A DNA stretch of 64,000 nt from Dielma fastidiosa (GTDB lineage Bacteria > Bacillota_I > Bacilli_A > Erysipelotrichales > Erysipelotrichaceae): positions 191,770-255,769 of the forward strand of contig NZ_HE578926.1 in the NCBI RefSeq assembly GCF_000313565.1. The letters run 5' to 3'. Shown one piece after another: positions 1 through 10,000 of this stretch. Under the pieces are notes generated by a model. The model was not told where the DNA came from and ran no database searches. It worked only from the letters and a program-made list of their open reading frames with translations. A program made the translations under genes and the position numbers. Every line of letters begins with the position of its first letter. The stretch's first letter is position 1.

Positions 1-951
1 GATGTGATTATGGAAGGTGCCGCTTTCGCGCGGGAAAATGAATGTGATTTCATTGTAGCACTTGGCGGCGGTGCGGTGATTGACGCTTCTTCTGCTATTG
101 CCGCAATGGTAACTAACCAAGGTGATTTATGGGATTATGTGTTTGGCGGCACTGGTAAGTGTCAGCCGCTTTCAAATGCAGGATTACCCATTGTTGCGAT
201 TGCGACAACCTCAGGTACAGGTTCTGAAATGAATGGGTTCGGGGTTATTTCCAATTTAGAAACAAAAGAAAAAATTGGTTTTGGCAATCCCTCACTGACA
301 CCAGTAATCGCGATTGTTGATCCTGAATTAATGCAGACAGTTCCCGCAAAATATACCGCTTATCAGGGCTTTGATGCGCTGTTCCATAATACTGAGGTCA
401 TGATGTCAAAAGGAATCAATAAATTAAGTGAAACCATAGCCCTCTGTGCGATTGAAAGCATTGCCGAATATTTACCTAGAGCTGTTAAAAATGGTAAAGA
501 TTTAGAAGCAAGAGAACAGATTGCCTATGGCAGCACGATGGCAGGTATTACCATGCAGCTAACCTCAACAACCGCTCAGCACAGCATGGAGCATTCAATG
601 AGCGCTTACCATCATAATCTGCCGCATGGCGCAGGATTGATCATGATATCTAAAGCCTTTGCTGAATTCTTTATTGAAAAACATGCTTGTGATGAACAAT
701 TTATTAAAATGGCAAAAGCAATGGGTATACATCAAGCTGATAAACCCCAAGATTTCATTACAGCCTTACTTCAATTACAGGAAGCCTGCGGGGTTGCAGA
801 CTTAAAAATGAGTGATTATGGCATTACAATTGATGAAGCAATGACATTGGCAAAAGGCGCGCGATCTATGCAGGGCGGTTTATTTGAAGCCAATCCCTGT
901 GAAATGACAGATGAGGATTGTGCTGGAATCTTTGAGAAATCTTATCGTTAG
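1..951 (+). CDS. Iron-containing alcohol dehydrogenase, 5' truncated by the window
   Basis: The frame is open from the first base, so the N-terminal part (about 70-80 residues in this family) lies outside the window. It is a group III iron-dependent NAD(P)H alcohol/butanol dehydrogenase that interconverts aldehydes or ketones and alcohols in the cytosol. Visible are the cofactor-binding GGG near the start, the family stretch TTSGTGSE, and the metal ligands in GFDALFHNTE (Asp and His) and in HSMEHSMSAYHHNLPHG (His). The usual GIDALTHAIE form is slightly altered but the ligands remain. It is followed 15 bases later by an acetyltransferase gene on the same strand, probably one transcript. Family call is firm; the substrate cannot be read from the sequence. 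Confidence 0.93.
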   Translation, partial: DVIMEGAAFARENECDFIVALGGGAVIDASSAIAAMVTNQGDLWDYVFGGTGKCQPLSNAGLPIVAIATTSGTGSEMNGFGVISNLETKEKIGFGNPSLTPVIAIVDPELMQTVPAKYTAYQGFDALFHNTEVMMSKGINKLSETIALCAIESIAEYLPRAVKNGKDLEAREQIAYGSTMAGITMQLTSTTAQHSMEHSMSAYHHNLPHGAGLIMISKAFAEFFIEKHACDEQFIKMAKAMGIHQADKPQDFITALLQLQEACGVADLKMSDYGITIDEAMTLAKGARSMQGGLFEANPCEMTDEDCAGIFEKSYR

Positions 952-966
952 GCACAGGATAACACT

Positions 967-1536
967 ATGAATATCGAGATGTTTTTAAACGATCTAAGAC
1001 AAGGAAAACCTATTGCTAAAGATTCCAATGAACAGCAGCTCATGCATCAGCTTGCGGATGATGCTATGCGAATAAGCGCCAAACTTAATAATCACTATCA
1101 TAATGCAAATGAAATTCGTTCATTGTTTGCAGAGCTGATAGGTAAACCAGTACCCGCAAGCTTTTCGTTATTTCCGCCCTTCTATTCTGAATGTGGTAAA
1201 AATATCTTTATTGCGGAACATGTTTTTATTAACTGCGGCTGTCATTTTCAAGACCATGGCGGCATCTATATCGATGAAGGAACACAAATTGGCTCATATG
1301 TTGTCATGGCAACAATCAATCACGGGCAAAAGCCATCTGAACGCGCAAATAGTTATCCAGCGCCGATACACATTGGAAAAAATGTATGGATTGGCTCTCA
1401 TGCTGCGATTCTGCCCGGGGTAACGATTAATGACAATGCGATTATTGCTGCTGGTGCCGTGGTAACAAAGGATGTGCCTGCAAACACAATCGTAGGCGGC
1501 GTCCCAGCTAAGTTATTAAAGCACATAGCATCTTAG
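967..1536 (+). CDS. Sugar O-acetyltransferase (Maa/NodL-like, left-handed beta-helix)
   Basis: 189 residues, the normal length of maltose/galactoside O-acetyltransferases, which move acetyl from acetyl-CoA to a sugar hydroxyl. The N-terminal helical Mac-type segment covers about residues 1-60. It is followed by hexapeptide repeats that form the left-handed beta-helix, with typical stretches such as [19 protein letters not shown] and the closing [12 protein letters not shown]. The catalytic His is in ATINHGQ. It follows the alcohol dehydrogenase by 15 bases. The acceptor sugar is unknown; a detoxification or scavenging role is the usual assumption for this family. Confidence 0.93.
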   Translation: MNIEMFLNDLRQGKPIAKDSNEQQLMHQLADDAMRISAKLNNHYHNANEIRSLFAELIGKPVPASFSLFPPFYSECGKNIFIAEHVFINCGCHFQDHGGIYIDEGTQIGSYVVMATINHGQKPSERANSYPAPIHIGKNVWIGSHAAILPGVTINDNAIIAAGAVVTKDVPANTIVGGVPAKLLKHIAS

Positions 1537-1537
1537 G

Positions 1538-1636
1538 ATGAGCAGGAAAATAAGGAAATCTACACTTACAACGAAAACCGATGATTTAGAAGAGAAAATC
1601 GAAATGCTTAAAACTTTTAACGCATCCCTAATTTAA
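1538..1636 (+). CDS. Possible 32-residue ORF or gene remnant
   Basis: An ATG two bases after the acetyltransferase stop opens a 32-codon frame rich in Lys, Thr and Glu (it contains DDLEEKIEMLKTF). It has no clear ribosome binding site of its own and resembles no family I recognise. It could be a translationally coupled small protein, a remnant of a lost gene, or chance. It fills most of the 115 bases before the flavodoxin-AKR gene. Confidence 0.15.
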   Translation: MSRKIRKSTLTTKTDDLEEKIEMLKTFNASLI

Positions 1637-1651
1637 AAGGAGTGAAATACG

Positions 1652-3100
1652 ATGAAAAGACACAATCCCTTAGCAGCAATGTTTATGATATCGCTTTTGT
1701 GTATATTAAGCGCATGCGGTAATGAGCTTAAACAAAACCATACTATTGCAGCGACAGATAATCCCACAGTTAAAGAATCAAATAATGAGGATACAGTTGA
1801 AAAAAAGACTTTAGTTGTATATTTTTCCGCTACTGGAACAACTAAAACATTATCTGAACATGCAGCCGATATTCTTAATTCTGATATTTATGAAATTGTT
1901 CCTGCCATACCTTATACCGAGGAAGATTTAGCATATTATACTGATGGCCGCGCGGATCAAGAGCAACAGGATAATGAGGCACGTCCAGCCATCAGTGAAC
2001 CCATTAAAAATATCGAGCAGTATGAAACCATCGTCCTTGGTTATCCGATCTGGCATGGTCAAGCCCCAAGAATCATCAGTACCTTTTTAGAAAGCTATGA
2101 TTTCTCAAATAAAACAATATTGCCATTTTGCACATCACAAAGCAGTGGTATCGGCACAAGCGATACGAATCTTCATTCACTCGCTGACAATGCGAAATGG
2201 CTTGAGGGCAGACGCTTCGCAGCTGATACGACAAGAGAAACGATTAAGGAATGGTTAGACAGCATGGCTATAAAACCAGATAAGAACGCGTTTGATTTTG
2301 ATAAACATGTTGTTAAACTCAACAGCGGATATGAAATGCCGATGATGGGATTAGGGACATACAGCCTTTCTGATGATGAATGTTACAATTCAATCATTGC
2401 CTTGCTTAAAAACGGCGGACGTCTTATTGACACTGCTTATATGTATCATAATGAAGCAAGTGTCGGCAGAGCGGTGCGTGAATCAAATATAGCTCGAGAA
2501 GAAATCTTTGTAACAACCAAACTTTACCTCACTCAATATTCAGATGCCGCAAATGCCATCGATGAAGCATTGGAGCGTCTCGGTTTAGATTATATTGATT
2601 TGATGCTGCTTCATCACCCAGGTGAAGGTGACGTCGAGGCTTATAAAGCAATGGAACAGGCGGTTAAAGATGGAAAAATTCATTCCATTGGTTTATCTAA
2701 TTGGTATGTGGAAGAATTAGAAGCCTTTTTACCACAGATAAGTATAACACCTGCCTTAATACAAAATGAGATTCATCCATATTATCAAGAAAATGATGTC
2801 ATTCCCTATGTTCAAAATCTAGGCATAACAATGCAGGGGTGGTATCCCTTTGGCGGCAGAGGCCACACATCTGAATTACTCAGCGATAAGACAATTACAA
2901 CGATAGCGGCTGCTCATAATGTAACCCCTGCGCAAGTGATCTTGCGCTGGAATTTACAGAAAGGTGTTACCGTAATTCCTGGTTCAAGCAATCCCAACCA
3001 TATTCAGGAGAACCTTGACTTATTCACTTTTGAATTATCACAGGACGAAATGGCGCAAATTAACGCGCTGGACAGAAATGAAAAACATGATTGGTACTAA
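1652..3100 (+). CDS. Lipoprotein fusion: flavodoxin domain + aldo/keto reductase
   Basis: 482 residues with three parts. Residues 1-22 form a lipoprotein signal with lipobox LSAC (Cys22), so the mature protein should be anchored outside the membrane. About 52-205 is a flavodoxin domain: the FMN phosphate loop is FSATGTT and a second flavin loop follows GYPIWHG. About 215-482 is a full aldo/keto reductase with the catalytic tetrad Asp260 and Tyr265 (RLIDTAYMYHNE), Lys290 (VTTKLY) and His321 (LLHHPG), plus NADPH-binding GSSNPNHIQEN near the end. A flavodoxin on an AKR suggests electrons can be routed through FMN. The odd point is location, because NADPH is not expected outside the membrane. RBS AAAGGAG precedes the ATG. 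Domain calls are firm; the reaction is unknown. Confidence 0.88.
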   Translation: MKRHNPLAAMFMISLLCILSACGNELKQNHTIAATDNPTVKESNNEDTVEKKTLVVYFSATGTTKTLSEHAADILNSDIYEIVPAIPYTEEDLAYYTDGRADQEQQDNEARPAISEPIKNIEQYETIVLGYPIWHGQAPRIISTFLESYDFSNKTILPFCTSQSSGIGTSDTNLHSLADNAKWLEGRRFAADTTRETIKEWLDSMAIKPDKNAFDFDKHVVKLNSGYEMPMMGLGTYSLSDDECYNSIIALLKNGGRLIDTAYMYHNEASVGRAVRESNIAREEIFVTTKLYLTQYSDAANAIDEALERLGLDYIDLMLLHHPGEGDVEAYKAMEQAVKDGKIHSIGLSNWYVEELEAFLPQISITPALIQNEIHPYYQENDVIPYVQNLGITMQGWYPFGGRGHTSELLSDKTITTIAAAHNVTPAQVILRWNLQKGVTVIPGSSNPNHIQENLDLFTFELSQDEMAQINALDRNEKHDWY

Positions 3101-3136
3101 TAGTTAGAATGAACTAAAATAATTATCTTCCCAAAT

Positions 3137-3190
3137 AAAAACCGATATTTTAAACTGATCGTAGTATCAATTTAAACATTATCGGTTTTT
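3137..3190. terminator. Bidirectional terminator between convergent genes
   Basis: Inverted repeat AAAAACCGAT (3137-3146) with ATCGGTTTTT (3181-3190), and a further internal TTTAAA...TTTAAA pairing. There are T-runs on both sides. It lies between the + strand flavodoxin-AKR gene and the - strand siroheme reductase gene, which converge. Confidence 0.85.
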
Positions 3191-3204
3191 TTATAAACTG
3201 CTGC

Positions 3205-4743
3205 TTAAGCCGTATACTTTTCGCAAAGCATTATGAATTCATCAGGATGAGCGGCTGTCCAATCAGCAAAGGTACTGCCAGCATTTTGAATCGTTGTGCC
3301 TAATTCAGTAAAGAAAGGAATCATATCTCTTTTTAAAATGGTCCCGATACTTTGTCCAAGCCGGCGTTCTTCTAAATTTTCCCTGCCGTTAACAACCATC
3401 ACAAATGCCTGATGCGGCTGCTTATCGATGACCTTTACACTGCCTTGGAAACCGATGCTGCCGATTTGATGAGTTCCGCATGAGCTTGGGCAGCCGGAAA
3501 TATGAATTTTAGGCAAAACATGATCCTTAAAATTCAACTCCCGCATAGCCATAATCAATTCATGCAGCATTTCCTGAGAATCACGCAGACCCACCTGACA
3601 GATTGAAGCGCCGATGCATGCAATACTTGTTTCAAACTCATTTTGCGCGCTGTCATCTGTCAGTGCCAATACTTTTTTAGCTTCATCCGCAGTCAGATTA
3701 ATGATATACATTCCCTCATTAGCAGTAATTCGACATTCCACTGACGGCATATCAGCAATCAGCTGATCCAGTTTAATGAAACGATCAATATCGATATTGC
3801 CGCCGATCGGATGGTAATAGACTGCATATAAACCCGGCTGCTTCTGTTCGATGGCTCTAGGATCAGACAATACTCCGCAAGGTGACTTGTTGATTGTTGA
3901 TTCCTTAACTGATAGTTTCAGTTCAGGTTTTTGACGCGCTAAATCCACATAACGGTCAAACTCACTCTGCAGCTTTTCAAGACCTAATGATTCCTGCATA
4001 TAACGAGTTCTTGCCTTAGCGCGGTTTTCATAATTGCCATGTTCTTTAAACAGTTCAATCATCGCATTAATATAGATCAAAACATCCAAAGGATCAATAT
4101 GCTCTGCCACTTTCACACCCAGCTTCGGATTATTGCCTAAACCGCCGCAGCAATAAACATCAAATGTATGATCCGAATTAGCCATAAAGCCTAAATCACG
4201 GAAAGAAGCATGAACGCTGTCTTTAGATGAATTGGCAAAAGCGACCTTAAGCTTGCGCGGCAGTTTAATATCGCTTACTAAAGTGATCATATATTCACCG
4301 GCAGCCATCGCATACGGCATAATATCAAAAGCCTCGCCCTTTTCAACACCGCTTAATGGTGAGGCAATTACATTTCTCGGATAATCTCCGCCGCCGCCTC
4401 GGCATACGATATCATGATCCAGTGCCTGATCCATGATAATCAAAGCTTCATCAGCGCTTAAATCATGCAGCTGAATCGTTGAACAAGTTGTGAAATGCGC
4501 TCTTTTAATACCATATTCAGCCATCCTTCTGGCAGTAAAATGCATTTTATCCTTACTGAGAACACCGGCGGTCATTCTTAACCGCAGCATCATCGCGTTC
4601 CCGCCGCGCTGAGCATAGCAGCCAAAACCGCCAGACATCCCCTTAAAATCTTTAACACTTAACTCTTTATTAAAAAATTTATTCACCGTTTCCCTAAATT
4701 CCTGTATTTCATTCTTAATTCTGTATTTTAATTCATCCTGCAT
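3205..4743 (-). CDS. Siroheme [4Fe-4S] nitrite/sulfite reductase (hemoprotein)
   Basis: 512 residues with the two-fold ferredoxin-like half-domain architecture of ferredoxin-dependent nitrite/sulfite reductases, cytosolic. The cofactor Cys pattern is intact: Cys376-x5-Cys382 (ACIGASICQ) and Cys418-x3-Cys422 (SGCPSSCG), followed by HQIGSIGF. These bind the [4Fe-4S] cluster and bridge to siroheme. The N-terminal half carries RGGNAMMLRLRMTAG and a substrate-side Arg/Lys set typical of the family. RBS GGAGGG fixes the ATG. It appears monocistronic and no siroheme synthesis genes are adjacent. Sulfite versus nitrite as substrate cannot be settled from sequence alone; a dissimilatory or assimilatory six-electron reduction is expected. 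Confidence 0.9.
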   Translation of the reverse strand: MQDELKYRIKNEIQEFRETVNKFFNKELSVKDFKGMSGGFGCYAQRGGNAMMLRLRMTAGVLSKDKMHFTARRMAEYGIKRAHFTTCSTIQLHDLSADEALIIMDQALDHDIVCRGGGGDYPRNVIASPLSGVEKGEAFDIMPYAMAAGEYMITLVSDIKLPRKLKVAFANSSKDSVHASFRDLGFMANSDHTFDVYCCGGLGNNPKLGVKVAEHIDPLDVLIYINAMIELFKEHGNYENRAKARTRYMQESLGLEKLQSEFDRYVDLARQKPELKLSVKESTINKSPCGVLSDPRAIEQKQPGLYAVYYHPIGGNIDIDRFIKLDQLIADMPSVECRITANEGMYIINLTADEAKKVLALTDDSAQNEFETSIACIGASICQVGLRDSQEMLHELIMAMRELNFKDHVLPKIHISGCPSSCGTHQIGSIGFQGSVKVIDKQPHQAFVMVVNGRENLEERRLGQSIGTILKRDMIPFFTELGTTIQNAGSTFADWTAAHPDEFIMLCEKYTA

Positions 4744-4804
4744 AACATTTCCCTCCGGCTCATTGTTCTAATTTTACCACTCACGCACCCTCAATTCAAC
4801 CCAA

Positions 4805-4831
4805 AAGAACACGTTCTAATAACGTGTTCTT
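4805..4831 (-). terminator. Hairpin overlapping the stop codon of the DEAD-box gene
   Basis: Perfect 11-bp stem, AAGAACACGTT (4805-4815) with AACGTGTTCTT (4821-4831), and a 5-base loop that contains the TAG stop of the helicase gene. The T-run after it on the - strand is short (TTTTGGGTTG), so termination may be partial, or it may stabilise the mRNA end. Confidence 0.55.
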
Positions 4832-6093
4832 GATTTTGTTTCTGCCTGTCTGAGAATTTGTTCCACCTTATCGCTGGCCCGCTGTTTTACACGCTTTGGT
4901 TTAGCGTTAAGCGGCTTATTGACAGCAGCCTTTGGCTTGCTGCTTTGCGGCTTAACCTTCACAGCCTTTTTAATTTCCATCTGCTGATAATGATCATCAT
5001 CAACAACTTCAATTTTCTTACCGATCAGCTTTTCAATATCCTTAAGGTAAGCGCGCTCCTCTTCATCACAGAAGGAAATAGCGGTGCCGCTCATGCCTGC
5101 TCGGCCGGTACGGCCAATGCGGTGAACATATGTTTCTGATATATTCGGTAAATCATAATTAATGACATGACTTAATTCATCGATATCCAAACCGCGGGCG
5201 GCAATATCGGTAGCCACTAAAACACGAATCTCATTGCTTTTAAATTTACTGAGTGCCTCAGTTCGCTGGTTCTGTGACTTATTGCCATGTATCGCCATCG
5301 CTTTAATGCCATTGCCTTCAAGATCACGCACAACCCGGTTCGCAAGATGCTTCGTTCTTGTAAATACGAGCACCGAGCGCAGTTCTGGTTTGCGCAGCAA
5401 ATAAATCAAGGCTTTTTTCTTATCATTTTTACTGACAAACATCACTGACTGCTTTACCAATTCTGTGGTAGAAGATACCGGTGCTACACTGACATATTTA
5501 GGATTTTTCAACAGCTGATCCGCCAGCTTTTTGATCGCGGGCGGCATAGTTGCTGAAAATAACATTGTCTGACGCTTGGCCGGCAATTGACGCATGATTT
5601 TTTTCACATCATGAATAAAGCCCATATCCAGCATTCGATCCGCTTCATCTAAAACAAATATTTCAATCGTATCTAAAGTGATAATTCCCTGTGATACCAG
5701 ATCATTTAGACGTCCTGGTGTCGCAATTAAAACATCACAGCCCTTTTTTAATTCATTTTCCTGACCGCGCTGTTTAACGCCGCCAAAGATAACGACTGAG
5801 CGCTGCTTCGTATATTTCGCATAAGTAATACAATTATCATAAATCTGCGCCGCTAACTCCCTTGTCGGTGTCAAAATCAGCGCTTTAATTCCCTTTTTAT
5901 CCGAAATCCGCTGCAGAATCGGCACCGCGAAGGCACAGGTTTTACCCGTTCCCGTCTGCGCGCAGCCAAGCAGATCCGCACCCTTAAGCAAATGTGGAAT
6001 TGCCTGCTCCTGGATTGGTGTCGGTGTCTTATATCCACAATCAGTCAAAGCCTTTAAAAGCGGCTTGCTGATATTTAATTCATTAAAATTCAT
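4816..6093 (-). CDS. DEAD-box ATP-dependent RNA helicase (RhlE-like)
   Basis: 425 residues. RNA-unwinding SF2 helicase used in ribosome assembly, mRNA decay or cold growth. All motifs are present: Q motif around 21-30, motif I AQTGTGKT (45-52), Ia [14 protein letters not shown] (149-152), III SAT, and [12 protein letters not shown]. The last 60 residues are a Lys/Arg-rich, Ala/Pro-containing tail typical of RhlE proteins and likely binds RNA. It has its own promoter upstream and a hairpin at its end, so it is probably monocistronic. The exact paralogue (RhlE, CshA type) is uncertain; the short basic tail favours RhlE. Confidence 0.93.
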   Translation of the reverse strand: MNFNELNISKPLLKALTDCGYKTPTPIQEQAIPHLLKGADLLGCAQTGTGKTCAFAVPILQRISDKKGIKALILTPTRELAAQIYDNCITYAKYTKQRSVVIFGGVKQRGQENELKKGCDVLIATPGRLNDLVSQGIITLDTIEIFVLDEADRMLDMGFIHDVKKIMRQLPAKRQTMLFSATMPPAIKKLADQLLKNPKYVSVAPVSSTTELVKQSVMFVSKNDKKKALIYLLRKPELRSVLVFTRTKHLANRVVRDLEGNGIKAMAIHGNKSQNQRTEALSKFKSNEIRVLVATDIAARGLDIDELSHVINYDLPNISETYVHRIGRTGRAGMSGTAISFCDEEERAYLKDIEKLIGKKIEVVDDDHYQQMEIKKAVKVKPQSSKPKAAVNKPLNAKPKRVKQRASDKVEQILRQAETKSRTRY

Positions 6094-6119
6094 TGTGTTC
6101 CTCGTTTCTGTATTTGGCT

Positions 6120-6128
6120 ATTATAGCA
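6120..6128 (-). promoter_or_regulatory. Extended -10 promoter of the DEAD-box helicase gene
   Basis: The - strand reads TGCTATAAT, an extended -10, 27 bases before the ATG. The -35 region is poor (TGTATT), as is usual for extended -10 promoters. Confidence 0.55.
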
Positions 6129-6217
6129 TAGAATCCGATGAAATACACGATAAAGTGCAATGCATCCCCTATATCCAAGAACTGCTTCGTGATAAAAACA
6201 TAAAATAATATGAAAAA

Positions 6218-6235
6218 GAGAGCTTTTAAACTCTC
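6218..6235 (-). terminator. Terminator after the ParB-like gene
   Basis: The - strand hairpin GAGAG...CTCTC is followed directly by TTTTTC. It ends the helicase-nuclease/ParB-like transcript, just after the stop of the 6241-7011 gene. Confidence 0.6.
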
Positions 6236-6240
6236 AATGG

Positions 6241-7011
6241 CTATAACACATTAAATAAGGATTCATTCCAATAGCTGATAAAGCGCCGGTAAGAACGCTT
6301 ATCCAGCAGATAAGGCAAATATTGAGTAACACTTAAACGATGGATCGGCACCATTTTCACTTCTTCCTGATAAGCCCGATATAAGCGATGAAAACCATCC
6401 GCGCAGACATACTGACCAATTTTCTTCTCAATAAAGAGTAAGGGCTGATGCAGATCCGTTTCATTCATCGCATAAGCCACATCGATTTTATCTGGCTTAC
6501 AGGCATGCCAGAAAACCCAGTCTGCCTGTATTTCACTGATTGGATAAGCCTTTGGATTCTTTTCAATATCCGCCATAAGCGCGGTGATATTAATATTGAT
6601 ATCACCCATGGAATAGACCTCTGTTTTAGAATCATGCGGTTTGATGATAAACTCATCATCATAAATCAGCAGCGGAATCATTCCATTTTTAATTCGCTCA
6701 TAAGTATCAGCCGCTATTTCATAAGCTTCACGATCCATCATTTTAACTCTTTGATTATTCAATATCAGCGTCAATGCCTCCACAACAAAATCCCCTTTAA
6801 GCATTGCCTTCACTGCCGCGAACCGTTTTTCTGTCACCGTGATATTGACATCATGAATTTCATCAAACAAATTGGCAATCATTAAAATCTCTTCCGGATA
6901 AGTTTTGGCCCCCGTCATATAAAATTCCATGATGCGATTCAAATATCGCGCAGTAAAAATCAACCCCGCTTTTTTCAAAGCTGCCAGTCCCGCCTCTTTT
7001 TCTAATTTCAT
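6241..7011 (-). CDS. Uncharacterised protein with ParB/sulfiredoxin-like segment
   Basis: 256 residues, no signal peptide or membrane segment. The only recognisable part is about residues 195-225, where the stretch around DGFHRLYRAYQEE resembles the nucleotide-binding box of ParB/Srx-fold proteins (G-x-HR-x-x-A). The N-terminal half is helical with no family I know. It begins 30 bases after the helicase-nuclease stop with an AGGAG site, and no terminator lies between, so the two genes are probably one operon. A role in DNA transactions with the helicase is inferred from context only. ParB-fold CTPases, Srx-like enzymes and simple DNA-binding proteins are all possible. Confidence 0.6.
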   Translation of the reverse strand: MKLEKEAGLAALKKAGLIFTARYLNRIMEFYMTGAKTYPEEILMIANLFDEIHDVNITVTEKRFAAVKAMLKGDFVVEALTLILNNQRVKMMDREAYEIAADTYERIKNGMIPLLIYDDEFIIKPHDSKTEVYSMGDININITALMADIEKNPKAYPISEIQADWVFWHACKPDKIDVAYAMNETDLHQPLLFIEKKIGQYVCADGFHRLYRAYQEEVKMVPIHRLSVTQYLPYLLDKRSYRRFISYWNESLFNVL

Positions 7012-7041
7012 ACTATCAGCTCCTGTTACAAGTATATCATG

Positions 7042-10000
7042 CTAGCTGCTTTTCAGCGTATTTAAAATAATATTCTTAATATATTGATAACGTCTTACAT
7101 AATCATTATGGATTGAAATGAGCTTTAAATTACATTGCCGGCAGATTTCCTGCTTCCGCTCATCTCTTTCCCTTACCTTGAGCTCACTGAAATGCTCAAG
7201 TCCCATAACTTCAATGGCTAATAATGGTTTTTTCATCATATCATACACAACAAAATCGAAATGTGCCTGATTGCCATAGATAAATAATTTTTTAGATACA
7301 CTGTCCAGATCAAGCACATCGCTGACCTTTACCTTAACCGCTACCTGAAGCTGACCGAATACTGTTTTCAGATGCATTAAAGTACCCAAAAATTCTTCTT
7401 CGCAAGCTGTATTATAATATTTGAAATTCTTAACCTTTGAATTAAAGATTTCATTTTCTTTATAGCTGACTTCTAATTTGCCATCTTTTGCTATGTAATC
7501 CGCCAACTCAATAAAATCGTTAGTCTCATGCTGACTGAGTTCATGCAGCTGACGCATGTCTGTCACCAGCACCAGGTTTTCTCTGGCCCGGGTAACCGCA
7601 ACATTGATCAGTTCCTGATTATTTTTCAGCCAGTTAAAGGTGGATGGCTTGGTATTTTTTGTCACGGCACTGCTGACAATGATTTTCTGTTTTTCGTCAC
7701 CTTGGAACGTATGAATCGTGCCTACCTTGACAAAATCAAGACCCGCCTCATTTAATTGCCGTTCCAGTAAATCGGCTTGTTTTCTGAAAGGTGTAATCAC
7801 CGCGACATCCTGACTTTCACCCTTTCTGATTTCATTGATAATCGCCTCTGCCTCCTGAACACTCGTATTTTTCTCATTGGTCAGTGATGAATCGATATCA
7901 ATCAGCTTTAATGGTTCAGGATTGCTGCGATGGGAGCATAGATGCAGCTCACTGCCGTAATATTTCTTATTAGAGAAATCAATGATTTTATCATGAGAAC
8001 GGTAATGGTCACGCAGCAGGATAAAGGTAGACAGCGGATCAACCTTCAGCATCGTACTTAAGATTGAATTGCTTTTATAATCATATTGAGGCGGTATATC
8101 ATAGGCATCCAGCAGCAGACTGTTTTTGACGCCATCCATGACAATGACCGGCTGCAGCTGATTCTGATCACCGACAAATAAGGCGCGCTTGCTTCTTACC
8201 ATCGGCAGCAGGGCATATGGATTGCTGCACTGACTTGCTTCATCCATAATCATTAAATCAAATTGCGGTTCACAGCTGCCAAGCTTTAATGCTGACATAT
8301 TCGTTGATATAATGATTGGAAAACAATCCAGCAAGCTTTTCAAGCCATCCTTGCTGCTGATATATTTTTTAAATTCAAGCATCCGCACCTCTTTCTCCTC
8401 CCTTTTCAGGATTGCGAAAAGCGCTTGATTTCCCTTCTTGTAGAGATGATTTATGCATTCAAGTGAGCGCAGATATAAATATTCATAAACAATAGCTGAA
8501 TCAACCTGCAAGGGTGCTAAATGCGAGCTGACATTTGCTGCTGGTATGTTGGCCATCTGTGCCTTAATGCCGGCGCTCATCATTGCCTTGGATACTTCAT
8601 CAGCCTCAGCGTTATTGTTCAGTTTGGTTAAAACCTCCTGCAGCGACTCCCGCTGTTCACGGTTTTGAATCGCTTCCTCATAAGCCCTCAGCTGATCGCG
8701 GATGACTGCGAAATGTTCAATCACAGCTTGTTCAGCCTGCGTTAGACGCTGCTTCATAGCCTTATCAAACGGTTTGTCAAAATAGCTGAATAACAGCTCA
8801 TGAGCCGCCTGCAGCGCTTTTTCAATATAGGCATTGGCACCAAGCCGCAGCATCGGAATTTGAATCAATTCTCCCTGCCGCATAAAGCTGCTTAACTTAC
8901 GGTAAATATTATTAATGGCTTCATTATTATTTGAAACAATCAATACCTTTTGACGATTCAATAAACTTGAAAGAACCACATTCACAATGGTTGAAGTCTT
9001 ACCGGTACCCGGCGGCCCCTGCACATAGGTAATCGTCTGATTCATCGCATTGTATATTGTCCGGTACTGATCCATATTCACTTTAGAATCCACCGCCATG
9101 ATTGGATTGGCACGATACCGGCGTTTATTCGCACTCATCCCAAAGAACACCCGGGCTGGTTCACTTAACCTATTATCCTGATAAGCCGCGCTGATCTTGC
9201 TGTATTCATCCTTCAGATTGATTGCAAATGTCTTTTCAAAACGAAATACATACGGCATCTCATTCAGCCTCTCACCCTTTTTAAGATTGGTCTGAAGATT
9301 TTCAATCAGCGCCTCACGATTTGTTTCATATTGAGTCATAAACTGGCGGACATCCCCATCATAATATCGGCTTAAATTAAAGCACGGATTATCCTGTTCA
9401 TCATTCAGCTTCAGATTATAACTGATATAGGGAGCCGCCAGCAGCGTGCGTTTTTCCACATTAAATAACAAATCCCGATAAGCGATAGGAAAAAGTCCTC
9501 TTGAGGTTTGAATCGCCAGCAGATTTACTGCCAATTTCACCAAATGCTGATTTGTTTCATTCTTATCCTCTTTAATTTGAAGCTTTAATGACTGAATCAT
9601 TTCCTTTAAATTTTTATCATTCAGACGATACTCATTCCCCTGCAGAACATCATCATCAAGTCCCTCCACAAGCTTAAACTGACGGATGCTGGCTTCCTTA
9701 TCATGCTTACTGCATTCCAGATAATAAGCTAATACCCGCTCATTAACACCAAGATATTCAAGAAAGGCATAGGCCTGATAATCGGAGGTTATCTTCTTTA
9801 TCAGGGTGCTTTGTATCTCGCAAGTAGTCCCCTCAATTACCCGGGCATCAAGAATCGCATCATAATAAAGCAGGACATTATCCATCACAGTCATTGATAA
9901 TTCCGAATTAAACATCTGAACCTTTAAACGAACGTTCGGCTTTACAAACACATCAATGACGCGGGCCCAGAAATAAGTGATCCGCTGTTCAGATTTACTG

